Shown: positions 41,921-52,831, counted from the stretch's first letter. The stretch: DNA of 64,000 nt from Engraulis encrasicolus (GCF_034702125.1 NC_085868.1:21190841-21254840), one strand, 5' to 3'. Numbers and translations are program-made. Notes: generated by a model not told the origin, from the sequence alone.

Positions 41921-42301
41921 TTAGGAGCAGCCGCATACGTCCACCACCATTGAAGGGATCTTTCCGTAGATAATCTGCTCCATTCGATTGAAGTAGAGCA
42001 TGTTGATCGGTGACATCTTAGTGGGCGTGCAACAGGGACCGGCGGTGCCCCGCGGGCTAGCCTTGTTCACCAGGTGCGTGTGCGGGTATTTCTGCAGGTG
42101 CATGTATTCGCACTCCCCGGAGCAATAGTTGGCTTTGTACCGCTTCGGGGCGATAATCCAGTCCCAGCCAAAGTCTTCAAAGTCCACTGTGAGAGGGTAG
42201 CGGCAGCAACGGGACTCTGGGGAGTGCTCGTCACAGTCGAGACCCGTATCCCGTTTGGAGCGCTTCGGCGTCTCCGTTATTTTAACCTCCATGAAAGGCT
42301 T
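41921..42301 (-). CDS. mstn: mstn exon 3 (mature ligand)
   Basis: Acceptor atttccag (- strand), phase 0, stop TAA at 41923-41921. Encodes [17 protein letters not shown] then the cystine-knot ligand. The furin site sits near the start of the exon, as in other myostatin genes. Confidence 0.96.
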   Translation of the reverse strand, partial: KPFMEVKITETPKRSKRDTGLDCDEHSPESRCCRYPLTVDFEDFGWDWIIAPKRYKANYCSGECEYMHLQKYPHTHLVNKASPRGTAGPCCTPTKMSPINMLYFNRMEQIIYGKIPSMVVDVCGCS

Positions 42302-43681
42302 CTGGAAATACAGAAATTAAAAACAGGATGACGAGATCTATGAGACGGGGATGTGCGCACCTTGTCTCTGTGCCTTTCACAAAACTACTTCAAAGAGTTA
42401 TGCACGCACCCTTGCAAGAAATAATTGCGCACGTATCATTGATCCCATCATGGAATATTTACGCACACCGTCTTTAAATAATTACAGATTTACGCACAAA
42501 ATCTCTGAAAGAAAGCATTAAACACACACATTTGTCCTTCATGGTATTAGTTCTAGAGACATAAATGGGCGTCTTACCAGTCCTTCGGATCCAGATTCTG
42601 CAGAGGTAACGGCTAGGTCCTCTCCGTTGGAATCAAACGCCTTGATTTCGATACCCATATTAGTGTCTGGCTGCTTGAGCCACGAGATGAGCAGCTGGTT
42701 CATTTCGATGCTTTGCCAGGAGCTGGTCTCAGCATCTACCTCGATTTTCAGAGACCTGATGATCGTCCTTGTGCTGCCCTCAGACGGGGGTTTCAGGCGC
42801 GATATCTGTAGGAAGACCGTGCCGGCTTCCGCAGTAGGTCGGAGGTATATCCACAACTGAGCCTTTAATATGTTGTTGGTCAGTATCTTTGGGCTGAGGG
42901 AGAATAAACAGCATCTGGGCAGCCCGTTTATTTGGACGATTGATTGAGCTGTGAAACCGAGTAAGAATAAATCAACTGATTGTCCAGAGAGACAACACAA
43001 TATTAGGATAAAAAGTAAAAACAGCAAAAATAATACAAAAAAATGTAGCCTAGGTTCTGACAAGGGGTAGCATATGCACCCGCACACTGCCTTATAATTA
43101 TGACTGGAGGATGGAAGATCTTTTACGCACATCCATATTTCCCCCTCACTTTTACGCACGTACGCTGCGCCAGTACAAACTACAAATAACGGCCAGTGTA
43201 TACTTGCATCTCGTTGCTTTCTTCGTGCAATTAGTGCCCAGTGTATGTACAAAAGCAAATAAACAACAAATCCCATGCAATCTGTAAGTGATGGATATAT
43301 ACCCAGTGCGTAAAACTTACGCTCGGTGGCCATGGTGATGATGGTTTCAGTTGTGGCGAGTTCCCCATCGTCGGCTGTGGCAACCTCCTTATCCTCGAGC
43401 TGCAGGTCGTACTGGCTCAAGAGCTCCTGTAAAGGTGGCGCTTTGGGCAGGAGCTGCTTGATCATGTCCCGGCTGATGTTCGGAGCCTGCTCCAGGCGGA
43501 GGATGCTCAAGATCTGGGACTTGATGGTGTGCAGCCGCATCAGCTTGCTCTGGTGCCTGAATTCGCATGTGGAGCACTGCTCGGGGTCCTCCTCTGTCGT
43601 CACAGGCTGAGGTGTGGTGGAATTGCCCAAACAGGTCGCTCCAAGCGCGCATAAGAAACTCAGGTACACGAGCAAGGGCAT
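41921..43681 (-). CDS. mstn: Myostatin (GDF8), probably the fish myostatin-2 paralogue
   Basis: Secreted TGF-beta-family ligand that limits muscle growth in vertebrates through activin type II receptors and Smad2/3. Exons on the - strand: 43681-43321, 42948-42578, 42301-41921; 370 aa. Signal peptide residues 1-19; latency propeptide with the family block [21 protein letters not shown]-glycosylation sequons at Asn20 and Asn68, and [12 protein letters not shown]; furin site RSKR ending at residue 261; mature ligand of 109 residues with all nine cysteines and the signature [18 protein letters not shown]. The propeptide block [11 protein letters not shown] is more like fish myostatin-2 (mstna) than myostatin-1, but I cannot prove the paralogue without a tree. 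Odd: Val366 replaces the usual Arg in the C-terminal DRCGCS, and the mature loop reads FNRMEQ. Intron 1 is only 372 bp, stop-free and a multiple of three. Confidence 0.95.
42578..42948 (-). CDS. mstn: mstn exon 2 (propeptide)
   Basis: Acceptor ggtttcacag and donor CTG|gtaaga on the - strand. Encodes the propeptide jelly-roll part (AQLWIYLRP, then [45 protein letters not shown]). Phase 2 start joins exon 1 to form Pro121. Confidence 0.95.
42949..43320 (-). other. mstn: mstn intron 1, open reading frame throughout
   Basis: 372 bases with GT-AG ends (gtaagttt...tttcacag) and no stop in the exon reading frame. Retained, it would add 124 residues between propeptide halves, including a strongly hydrophobic stretch ([16 protein letters not shown]). 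Confidence 0.85.
43321..43681 (-). CDS. mstn: mstn exon 1 (signal peptide and propeptide)
   Basis: ATG at 43681-43679 begins a signal peptide ([19 protein letters not shown]). Donor GAGC|gtaagt. Includes the inhibitory propeptide helix region ([20 protein letters not shown]). Confidence 0.95.
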
Positions 43682-43825
43682 TGTGGCTATAGTACTATAT
43701 TACTTCGGCAGGTTAGAAGTGGGTTTGTGTGGGTGCCTGTGTGTGTGTGATGGTTGTGGTGGTTCCCTCACCCCCGGTTCGCCTGCGACAGCTAGGAAAA
43801 GAAGGGAGTGTTGCACAACGAACAA

Positions 43826-43871
43826 ATTTATACCACTACTTCCTTGATATGTCGTCAAATCATATGATTGG
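43826..43871 (-). promoter_or_regulatory. mstn: Putative mstn core promoter: TATA box, E-box, CCAAT
   Basis: On the - strand a TATAAAT lies at 43832-43826, about 145 bases before the ATG. Just upstream are a CATATG E-box (43861-43866) and a CCAAT (43871-43867). Fish and mammalian myostatin promoters are known for TATA and E-box (MyoD-type) sites; the positions here are read from sequence only. Confidence 0.55.
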
Positions 43872-44339
43872 CCGAAATAATATCAGATGTATCAAAATAT
43901 GTGACCTAACAAACATAGCCGAATAAGGCATCAAAGTAAAGGATATTCTTTCATTGTCGTATTTTTTACAATAGCTCTGAAAATATATAATTCATAATAA
44001 TACTTTTCCCTATTGGAAATTGTGACCGCAAAGTTTTTAACTCATCCTTTATGGAACTTTCCCTTTGAATGTCAATAATTGTCATGGTCATGAATTATTG
44101 CTATGTTGATATTGTAAATAGGCTAGTATTATTTAACCTATAGTCAAATATTTTGTCGTATTATGTGATATATAACATGTACTGCTTCATATGGAAGAAG
44201 AAATATATGAAAGAAAACAAAACAAAACAAAACAAAACATTGCCTGCCAGTGTTTGCTTTGCACTTCACCCAGTGGAGTGGTGCCATCCTACCGATAGAG
44301 GGTGCTACTATTCTACAGAATTCGTGCCATGATTTGGAG

Positions 44340-44481
44340 TGGAGGTGTTCAGAGTAGTGTGTTACTCGTGCAGAGTTTAGTTTAGAAACTGAGATTGGCT
44401 TTTTGATATTCTCACACCAGCAGTGCGTCCTTCAGTCGCAGTTCGGAGTCTGTGCTGTATATTTGAGAACAAAAGGAGCTG
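44340..44481 (+). other. Putative smAKAP 5' UTR exon
   Basis: Ends at a strong donor GGAGCTG|gtgagtaaa at 44481/44482; the matching acceptor is ttgtctgtag at 44680-44689. The 5' limit is a guess. It lies about 500 bases from the myostatin TATA box, in the opposite direction. Confidence 0.5.
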
Positions 44482-44860
44482 GTGAGTAAATGCAACGTAG
44501 TCATGCATTGCTAGTTTGAGTAATGGGACACAAAGGAACTACGCTATAGAAAGGCAAAATAGTATTTAATCCTAAATACTACTACAAAAACAACCCAGCG
44601 GCCCAGGATTGACGAATGAAGAGGAGCCTAGCAATTACGCATGCGCGTAAAGGTGTATTTTTATGTGCCCGTTATATTCTTGTCTGTAGTGACCGGTTGA
44701 AGTGCAATTTCATATCACCTGGGGCTAATCGCAAGACCAGAGCCACTGCATGCTGTTTTCCTGTTGGACACATCATTGGACCGAACCTGGTGCCCCTGGA
44801 CTCGACCAAAGTTTACATCAAACTTACCATTTCTTAAATGGATCATTAAATAATCCCACC

Positions 44861-45175
44861 ATGGGGTGCTGTAAATCAAAGCACGGACAACTGTCTGTGG
44901 TGGACTACTGCTGTGAACAAGACACGAACGAGGCTGTGGTTGCTTTGGTGGACCCCGTAGTGGACGAGAGCACTGCCTTGTTGGAGTGGCGTGAATACGA
45001 GAGCGGATTACCTCAGGTAACGGAAGAAGAAGCGCTTTCTTCTCCTCCCGTCGGTAACCTGGCGCTGATGGATTTTGCCCAGAGGATGGCCGAGGAGATC
45101 ATGGCCATGGCCATGCAGCAGTGGAAAGAGCTGGACAGGCGGTTTGGGGACATTCCTTACATTGACACAGACTAG
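44861..45175 (+). CDS. Small membrane A-kinase anchoring protein (smAKAP, C2orf88 homologue)
   Basis: smAKAP tethers type I protein kinase A (RI subunits) to the plasma membrane. The single coding exon gives 104 aa; human smAKAP is about 95. The N-terminus MGCCKSK fits N-myristoylation at Gly2 and palmitoylation at Cys3/Cys4, the family's membrane anchor. Residues about 66-90 (LALMDFAQRMAEEIMAMAMQ and on) form an amphipathic helix where the RI-binding helix is expected, and the C-terminus DIPYIDTD matches the family's DIPYIES ending. The middle is acidic and poorly conserved, as in homologues. The ATG is in a good context (cccaccATGG). The frame stays open upstream, so the start is chosen on the acylation motif. 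Spliced 5' UTR: exon 1 to 44481, exon 2 from 44690. Head to head with myostatin, as in human. Confidence 0.88.
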   Translation: MGCCKSKHGQLSVVDYCCEQDTNEAVVALVDPVVDESTALLEWREYESGLPQVTEEEALSSPPVGNLALMDFAQRMAEEIMAMAMQQWKELDRRFGDIPYIDTD

Positions 45176-45573
45176 CCTAACCTACACGGATTTGATATTT
45201 TGCTGTCTGTTTAAAAAAGGTTGTAACCGACAAACAACAGTCAAAATCTCATTGACATTGACAGCAGTTTTGGTCGCTTACCATCAAACAAAAAAGACCT
45301 GGAGAGGCGGGCAGAGAGACTTTGACTAACACCTGATGATGTTGGTAGCCTACTTCATCACCAATTGATATTTGGCTTGTCTTTTGATTAACCTTTTGTT
45401 ATGATGTTATTACACTGGTTTTGAGGCCCATCTCAACCAAAAATGGATGGATGGATGATGATATTCATACGTATGTATGCCATAGTAGAAATGTAATTTA
45501 ATCTATTTTCTTATCAATTTCATTTAATTTCTCAATCATTGGCACTTTGTTTTATGACTGTTTCCCCTGTTCT

Positions 45574-45674
<101 letters not shown>

Positions 45675-45934
45675 GTGCGTGTGTGCGCGTACATGTGCAT
45701 GTGTGTGGACTGTCAGAGTGAGTGCGCCCCCATTCCCGTAGCCTGCTGCCCTCGTCCTGTTGTTTGTCTTGTAAATACAGTCCAAGTTCAAAGGCGGGTG
45801 CCGGTGGCGGTGCATTCCTCCCCCTGAGCTGCGCTCCAGTTTGCTTCTCAGTAGCCTAATTGCTGAACTATGGCCACAGCGCTGTCTCTTTTGTTGCAGT
45901 TGGTCACTGTGCTGTCTTGGTTGGCTTGGACCTT

Positions 45935-46130
45935 TTTTTTTTTTTTTTTTTTTTAATAGGCTATTTATAAGAGGCATTTTCCTTTATTAGATAGGACAGT
46001 ATGATGGTGACAGGAAGCAAGTGGGAGAAAGGTGGGTAAGGATCGGGAAATGACCTCTGGCTGGAATCTAACCCGGGTCCCCGGCGTAACAGTTCAGTGC
46101 CCCACCGTTTGCGCCACGGCAGGGCCAGCC
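45935..46130 (-). mobile_element. tRNA-derived SINE, reverse orientation
   Basis: - strand: ggccctgccgtggcgcaaac head with B-box-like gggttagattcc, then aggtcatttcccgatcc, ttcctgtcaccatcatactg, and an A-rich tail opposite the T20 run at 45932-45955. Same family as 62942-63115. Confidence 0.75.
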
Positions 46131-46134
46131 TGGT

Positions 46135-48420
46135 CATTTTTTAACATTACCCAGTTATCAAGTGTGCTGGCCATCTTGTAACCCACTTAAGGGGGGGGGG
46201 GCACAGAGCAGTGAGTTTGCTCTTGTTGTCCTGTCTTTTGACTAAACAGTCGAAGAATACAGGCTTTTGGTGTATGTAAGGTTTTTTGTTTTACTCTGGG
46301 ATGTCCTGAGGGTCACCTCACAGACAGAAATATACAGAGTGAACATACTCTTGCAACGCGGGGTACAGTGGAATAACTGTTGTGTAAGCTATGAACAGCA
46401 TACTGGTGTTGTAATTACATCAGAAAGAGTACTTTTACTTTATACACCTCTGGTCGGAGACATAAGTGCGTGGTCAAATGGAAATTTGGGAGTTTATGGA
46501 AATGGTATGGACACCTGGTTGCAATAAGTTAACCACTTGAATAATAAAAAGCGAGTTCTGCTTTGTGTCATTTCATAGAGTAAAGACAATGATGACCACA
46601 CACACACACACACACTCACACACCCATGAACTCCCTTTTTAATCCATTGTATTGAAGTGTAACATTTCAGGCCACTACAAGCCTTCCTTCAGACATCACT
46701 CATGGTTTGTTCTCAAGGGGGCGAAACAATGATATTCATAACATGGATAACTTGTCCTGGGTGAATGATGATGTTCACAGACAGTGACAAACCATGACAA
46801 ACTGAGGCCTATTACATCTTGTAGCCCCATAATGCACGCCGTACCATCTGAGGCACACTGTATTTATTTATTTTTTTATTTCTCCTTTATTTTACTAGGG
46901 TAAAAACACACTGTAATAGTCATTGAAAGGTTAATAACCATAGTACTACACTAGTACTACGACATAATATAGGGGCCCATAAGTAATGCACTTACGACTC
47001 AGTCATTGCCATTCTTGTAACAACACATTTATAACGCTGTGCATTCACAGGGTAAAGTGAAGTTCAAAGAAAGACTAATGATTGTGACTGTTTACCTGTC
47101 TGCCAGAAAGGTGTATGCCATATTATACCATACAGTTAGTCAGAGTAAAGAGCTCTTGTAATGACCTATGCGATGTCAAGATTCTCTCATCTGTCTTTCT
47201 AAGGTGTGTGTGTGCGTGCGTGTGTGTGTGTGTGTGTGTGTGTGCGCGGTCACCTGACAGGGTTGTTTACATGCACAGGGTCACAACTCTCTCTGAGGCG
47301 CCACCCATCAATCATTGTCCTCGTTGCCATGGGGACGTCTCGGTTTCCAGTCAGGACAGACATTCACTGTCCGTACAACAGGTGTCACATATAAAATCCA
47401 AATGAGTGATTTTTTAACCAAGCAAACTGTATGTTGGATTATTCTTTGCAGAAACGTTGCCCAGTGTGAGAGAAATCCAGGAATAAACTGGGACCTAAAA
47501 ACAGGCAAAGGCATTTTTTACAGCTCCCTCTAAATATTTGGGCCACTCTCTAAAAAAAATACAAAAAACCCAACCGAGATCATGGTCATTGTAATGGGAG
47601 CAGGCATTTGTTTACATTTAAAAAAAAACATCTTGATTTATTCCCAATAACATCCAAAAGGCAACATCAGTAGACAACTAGCAAATAGCGATACCTTTTG
47701 GGATAACATTTGGAGTAGACCGATGTTAAGAAAGTTTTTAATGTAAACAAAGTCTGCCCCCACTATAGAATAGCTCAGATCTCGGAAAGGGCTGAGTCGA
47801 AAAATGCAGCATCGCCGGGTACTGACAAGTCAAGGGTAGCGTGGGCAATACAACAGCATATTGAAAATTGACAGAAGTTATCCGTTTAGAAAATGAGGAC
47901 TCCAGGCTCTTCCATTAGATGATTTACCTCTTAACTTCACCTGGTTTACTCCTGACTCTGCTTCTTAGTATAGGCCCCTGTTCACCATATCTTGCCCTCT
48001 CCCCTCGTGTTTACTAATCAAGGTGGCGCCGGCCTGTGTGGACATGACAATACGGTGTGGACAGTGAAAGCACTGTAGCACAAATGCCACCTCAAGGTCC
48101 CCTGAATGTCACACCTGAGGACACTATTACTGTCATGTCGCTTTGGCCAGGTCACAAACTTCATGTTTCGTAAACAATGCTGGTTTCAACTTTTGTGGCG
48201 TTAAGGTGGCTCATGTAATGTTTTGGGGATATTGAAGCATATGTTTTATAACTGATTTTCTTAACATACAGAAAACGTTTTTTAGAAGAAAGTGTGTGTG
48301 CTCACGACATACATGGGGACGTGGTGACTCTATCCCTCTTAACCCCCCCATTGCAATGGCCCTGGGCTTTACCAGATTAACTGATAGACCAGGCTTAGTT
48401 AACCTACAGGAAGCGGTAAA
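46135..48420. other. Intergenic, nothing recognised
   Basis: No gene signature on either strand. A (GT)n run at 47201-47246 and a (CA) run at 46598-46622 are present. AATAAA at 46543 could serve smAKAP, but this is unproven. Confidence 0.4.
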
Positions 48421-48544
48421 CCTGCTAGTAGACACTCTGCACAGGCAGAGTTAAGAAAATGAGGACTCTGGGCTCTTCTATTAGATGGGTACCACTACCT
48501 CAAGATTTAACTTAACCTGGTTCAGGCCCACTACTGAACCAACC

Positions 48545-48845
48545 TCAGATTCCTGGAGCACATTCCAATATGCGCACTCCCATCCTCCACTTGTGCTTGT
48601 GGCCTCACGTTTTGCTGATGCCCCACCTCTGTGGAGAAACAATAAAGATTCCCCGGTGTCAGCCCAGCTACAACAACTTTTGGGTGACTGTTTTTCATTC
48701 ACCATCCCAATTGCAAATGAGAAAATTACATTAGAACTATGCTTTTGCAAGATATTGAATTAATTTTCTGTCATCAGTGACGTCCTCACGAGTTCACAAG
48801 CAGGCAAGTGAGCAAGGGAGGACTGAAGTCTGCATATTGGAATCC
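48545..48845. mobile_element. MITE family (ccaatatgcg ends), copy
   Basis: Begins attccaatatgcgcactccc and ends gaagtctgcatattggaat, so the ends are inverted repeats. Interior matches 39165-39450. Confidence 0.75.
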
Positions 48846-49054
48846 ACCCCAGGTAAAAGTTTTTCTATTTCCTCTTCCTGCACCTGCATCACTACTCACT
48901 GCTGCCACCATGTGGAACTATCTCTCAAGTGCTGCGAAAATCAACACTCAACTAGATGTACAAGTCGAACAACTAAACTGCCTCCTAAGGATTAAGGCCA
49001 CAGAAAAGGATGGAGGTGATGGGAGGGGTGTAGTTTGGCTTTCACCCTGGGATC

Positions 49055-49350
49055 TTCCCAATATGCGGACACCCGTCCTCCCTTGCTCCCTAACCTGCTT
49101 GTGGCCTCATGATGATGTCACTGATGACATAAATGTATTTCAATATCTCGCAAAAACACCATTCTAATGTAATTTTCTCATTTGCAATCGGGATGTGAAC
49201 AAAGAATATTCCCACAAACGTTGTTGTGGCTAAGCCGATAGCAGGGAAACTTTTTTGTTTTCTCCACTGGGTGGGGCGCAGCGAACGCAAGGCCACAAGC
49301 ACAAGCTGAGGAGTCAGTGTGTGGGAGTCTGCATTATTGGAATGTACCCC
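49055..49350. mobile_element. MITE family (ccaatatgcg ends), inverted copy
   Basis: Reverse orientation relative to 48545-48845, about 210 bases away, so the pair could form a hairpin in RNA. Ends cccaatatgcggacacccg and gagtctgcattattggaat. Confidence 0.75.
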
Positions 49351-49493
49351 CTGCGTTCTGAGGTCTTTACATTGTGATGTGTATTTGCAAAGGAAGATAC
49401 AGCTTGGGTACCTTCTACTGTTTGTCTTCAAAATTCTGCCATCCGATGTAAAAGAATACAAACGTACTAAAATGATATTTCCCATCAACAATA

Positions 49494-49499
49494 TTTATT
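49494..49499 (-). terminator. Candidate poly(A) signal (AATAAA) of the repeat-protein gene
   Basis: AATAAA on the - strand about 250 bases past the stop codon at 49746, before any other gene. Confidence 0.5.
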
Positions 49500-49745
49500 G
49501 AGATTTAAAGGCAACACATGGCACATTCTAACAAGAACAAAATTGGTTTGGTGGTGGCTTGCACAAAATGTGCACTACCGCCATCTACAGCTCTAAGGGA
49601 ACTCCTTTTATTCTCAACCTCAAGTCTCCAAAGGTCTCCTAACCGAAGGTCTCCTAAAGGGGCCTTCACCTGACATCACATGCATCCCCGGAAAAGTACG
49701 AGCTTGATGTATCTTACTCTACCAGACAATTCTTTGGCATGATCT

Positions 49746-50586
49746 CTACCAGTGACCTCCCCTCCCACGGCCACGCCCATGCCCATGACCCCGCCCGTGG
49801 CCATGGCGACCGTGGTCACCGTGACGACCATGGCGACCCCCCTCCCCATCACTACCACTGCCACCCCCACCCCCGCTGTGGCGCCTGTGCCTGCCGTGAC
49901 GCCGACCCCCCTCCCCGTCACTACCACTGCCGCCACTGTCACCACGGCCACCGCTGTGGTCTCGCCTGTCACCACGCCCATCGCTGTGGTCTCGCCTGTC
50001 ACCACGCCCATCGCTGTGGTCACGCCTGTCACCTCGCCCACCGCTGTGGTCACGCCTGTCACCTCGACCACCGCTGTGGTCACGCCTGTCACCTCGGCCA
50101 CCGCTGTGGTCTCGCCCGTGCCTTCGCTCACGATGATGATCATCGTCATCACTACCGCTGTGTCTTCGTTCACGACGATGGTGATCATCATGGTCGCCGC
50201 TGTGTCTTCGTTCACGGCGATGTTTGTCATCATCACGCTCACCACTGTGTCTACGCTCGCGGCGATGGTGATCGTCGTCGCTATGGTCGCCGCTGTGTCT
50301 TCGTTCGCGGCGATCATCGCGGGGGTCATCGTGGGGCCTGTCGCCATGGTCACGGTCTACATGGTCGCGGTCTCCGAAGTGACAGTCGTCACGGGGCCTT
50401 CCCTCGTCAGGCTTGGGGCCCCCCATAGCGTCACTCAGGTTCAGGTCAAATCCTGACGGATGGGTCCCACCATCTATCACACAGAGAGAGAGAGAGAGAG
50501 ACATCATCGTAGACATACAGTACAGTATATAAAATGTCTTAAATAGGCCTACAATACACACGGAGGCATCTGACAACATCATCACA

Positions 50587-50673
<87 letters not shown>

Positions 50674-50854
50674 CTATCAATAATAGTAACAATAATAATA
50701 ACATAGTATGATACTATAGCATATTCAGAATATAATTGAGCAATACTTAAATACCAATAAATATACAATTATAAAGTATATAACATAAAGTGTATAACCT
50801 AACTCATATAATATTGTTGTTTATGGTGTCCTTACCCGAGCTAGAGCTGAACAT
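49746..50854 (-). CDS. Unrecognised Arg/His/Asp/Gly-rich repeat protein, two coding exons
   Basis: I do not recognise the family. - strand exons 50854-50836 (MFSSSS, donor TCGG|gtaagg) and 50473-49746 (acceptor gtgtgatag) join in phase to 248 aa. An in-frame TAG lies 12 bases before the ATG, which supports the start. No signal peptide or membrane segment. Residues 7-36 are the only non-repetitive part (GFDLNLSDAMGG, faintly like the FDLxDAL motif of CD99-type proteins, not enough to name it). Residues 61-126 hold four RRERRHSG units with acidic spacers (DDDHH); residues 129-188 hold six 10-residue units containing GRGDRRDH; the rest is Gly/His/Arg-rich and ends GGHW. Ser67, 83, 98, 112 and 206 each sit in RRHS, a PKA-type consensus, and there are six RGD triplets. 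Only one Cys. A low-complexity nuclear or cytosolic protein is likely. It lies between smAKAP and ftcd. Confidence 0.6.
49962..50125. repeat. 30-bp coding minisatellite
   Basis: Five to six units of cacgcccatcgctgtggtct type in + strand reading, each encoding ten residues of the repeat protein. The unit is a multiple of three, which keeps several frames open on both strands. Confidence 0.9.
50589..50670. repeat. (GT)n microsatellite
   Basis: Pure GT run of about 82 bp in the intron of the repeat-protein gene. Confidence 0.95.
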
Positions 50855-51975
50855 GTCTGTATCCTAGTGTGGCCTGACCTGTATGGGAGAGGACAGATAC
50901 ATGTATTATGTCAGCCATGCAGAACCAGTCAGATGGGTATGGGGAAGATGGGAATATAATTGCCAGTTATGTCACCTGACATACACACAGTTGAGAACAC
51001 ACCTTTCTCTTGTCTCTGAAATTTCAAACCTGTGTGTCACACTGCTGATGGGCAAAATGAATCCATTAGTTACAATCTGGGGATATATTCCGAATTGCCT
51101 TGTTTTATCCATCTACTTCAATCAGGTGATCATTCAACCAGCCAATCACCTGGCAGAATTGCATGGGTAAAGTGAAGTAAAACCAAGTCATTTGGAATAT
51201 GTGGCACTGGATCGTAACTAATGAATTCATCTTGCCCATCACTGTGCGTCACTGAGAAACTGTACATTTCAGTTTTTTTTCTTTTTACCTGGTATATTTT
51301 ATCACACACTATTCCTTTTCACATAGTTTTTGCATCAATAAATCATATTTCTTATAAATGCCTTCTATTCTTGAAAACATGTTTTGTATCAATAGCTGCT
51401 GTTCAATACCGGATGTTTATGCCTCTGCAAAGTCATTTACATTAGTAAAGATGCTGTTTGCCAATTATTTTTCAATTAATCATTTTCCAATTTAGGTGTC
51501 CTGTCTTCTGAAAATCTGCATTATTTTCTGAAACATCTCAGCTAGTTACAAGTTGTAATAAAAGAGTAATTTGGGGTTTAAAGTACTAAAAAAACCATAT
51601 TAACAAAAAAAAAGGAGGGCAGTAACCCCTTACTGCAGAAGGGCCCGTCAACAGGCCTATTCACTATTTGCTGAAGACACTCAACTACATCATAACAACA
51701 TTGCTATGGCAATACATAGTGCCTTAAGAAAGAGATTAAGACATAGCCATTACAATTTTGGTGACAGTAAGGTTATACTGTAATATAGGATCTGCGCTAA
51801 GGGTTAAATGTGCATAGCCTAACTACAAACTGTATCTATGTCCCAAGTGCAGCAGCGATGAGATGAGTATGGAGTTATACTTACGTATGACAATGTGGCA
51901 ATGTTGTTGTCTCTCAGAGTGACAGGTGTGTGATGTATGAATTCATCTCAGTTCTCTTCTCTGCTGTTATTATAT
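50836..51975 (-). promoter_or_regulatory. Putative 5' end of the repeat-protein gene
   Basis: On the - strand, an ATATAATA box at 51975-51968 is followed by a short candidate exon ending at a consensus donor CATAC|gtaagt (51885/51884). The acceptor cccatacag at 50887-50879 then opens the exon with the ATG at 50854. This gives a spliced 5' UTR of about 80 bases. Inferred from signals only. Confidence 0.4.
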
Positions 51976-51984
51976 TGAGGTGGA

Positions 51985-52460
51985 GTCAGGGACAGATTAT
52001 GACTTCATGGGCCCCTGGGCCAGACAATAAGGAAGGCCCCTCCTTTCCATGAGCATCGTTGGTTTACAGAAAAAAAAAGAAAAAAAACGGTGTAGGCTAG
52101 ATGTTGTAGACCCTATATTCAGGCCCGCCGACAGGGGGGACCAACCGGTTTGTTGTCCCGTGCCCAGGGAGATAGGGGGTCCAGAAATTGGGTCCCCATT
52201 ACATTGCATCTATTTGGTAGGGGGCCCTTTCAGGTGATTTTGGCCTGGGCCCAGCAAAAGCTGTCGGCATGCCTGTCTATATTATTGGGGGTTCTGGGGA
52301 TTTGTCCCCCAAGAAAATGTGAAAATACAGTTGTTAAAAAGTGCTTAACATTTTTAACGCCCTATGAGAAAGAAACTATAGAGGCCTGAGCTGCAGGGCC
52401 CCCTTGGCTCTTGGGCCCTTGGGCCTGGGCCGGATAGGCCTGTTCAGTAACCCATCCTTG
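51985..52460. repeat. Degenerate GGGCC-rich transposon remnant
   Basis: Blocks such as catgggcccctgggccagac, ggcccgccgacagggggga and cttgggcctgggccgga are typical of the ends of fish DNA transposons and are partly repeated at 61890-62035. Limits unclear. Confidence 0.45.
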
Positions 52461-52571
52461 GGTGGAGTAGGGGGTGGGGCTGGCCCTGGACTGTACTGGG
52501 CAGGGCTCTTATGATAGGACTATTTGGATATGTGTCATTCAGGCATCCACACCCTCATAAACTGGCAATTA

Positions 52572-52573
<2 letters not shown>

Positions 52574-52670
<97 letters not shown>

Positions 52671-52732
52671 AATCATCCATGCAAACCCTGAGCATGTGTA
52701 TGTGCGTGAGAGAGAGATTTGAAGGTGTGTCC

Positions 52733-52830
<98 letters not shown>
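52574..52830. repeat. Paired (GT)n microsatellites
   Basis: GT runs at about 52574-52669 and 52735-52830, separated by 65 bp of unique sequence. Confidence 0.95.

Positions 52831-52831
<1 letters not shown>

Noticed and set aside
43389..43652. - strand frame overlapping myostatin exon 1
   Set aside because: Shadow frame of the myostatin coding exon.
46267..46527. 86-codon + strand frame as a gene
   Set aside because: No recognisable domain, no splice or promoter context; length is within chance for AT-rich intergenic DNA.
49739..50456. Two long + strand frames and a second - strand frame over the repeat-protein gene
   Set aside because: The 30-bp repeat and GC-rich composition keep four frames open. 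Only the chosen - strand frame has a matching upstream exon, splice sites, an in-frame upstream stop and varied, charged sequence outside the repeat.
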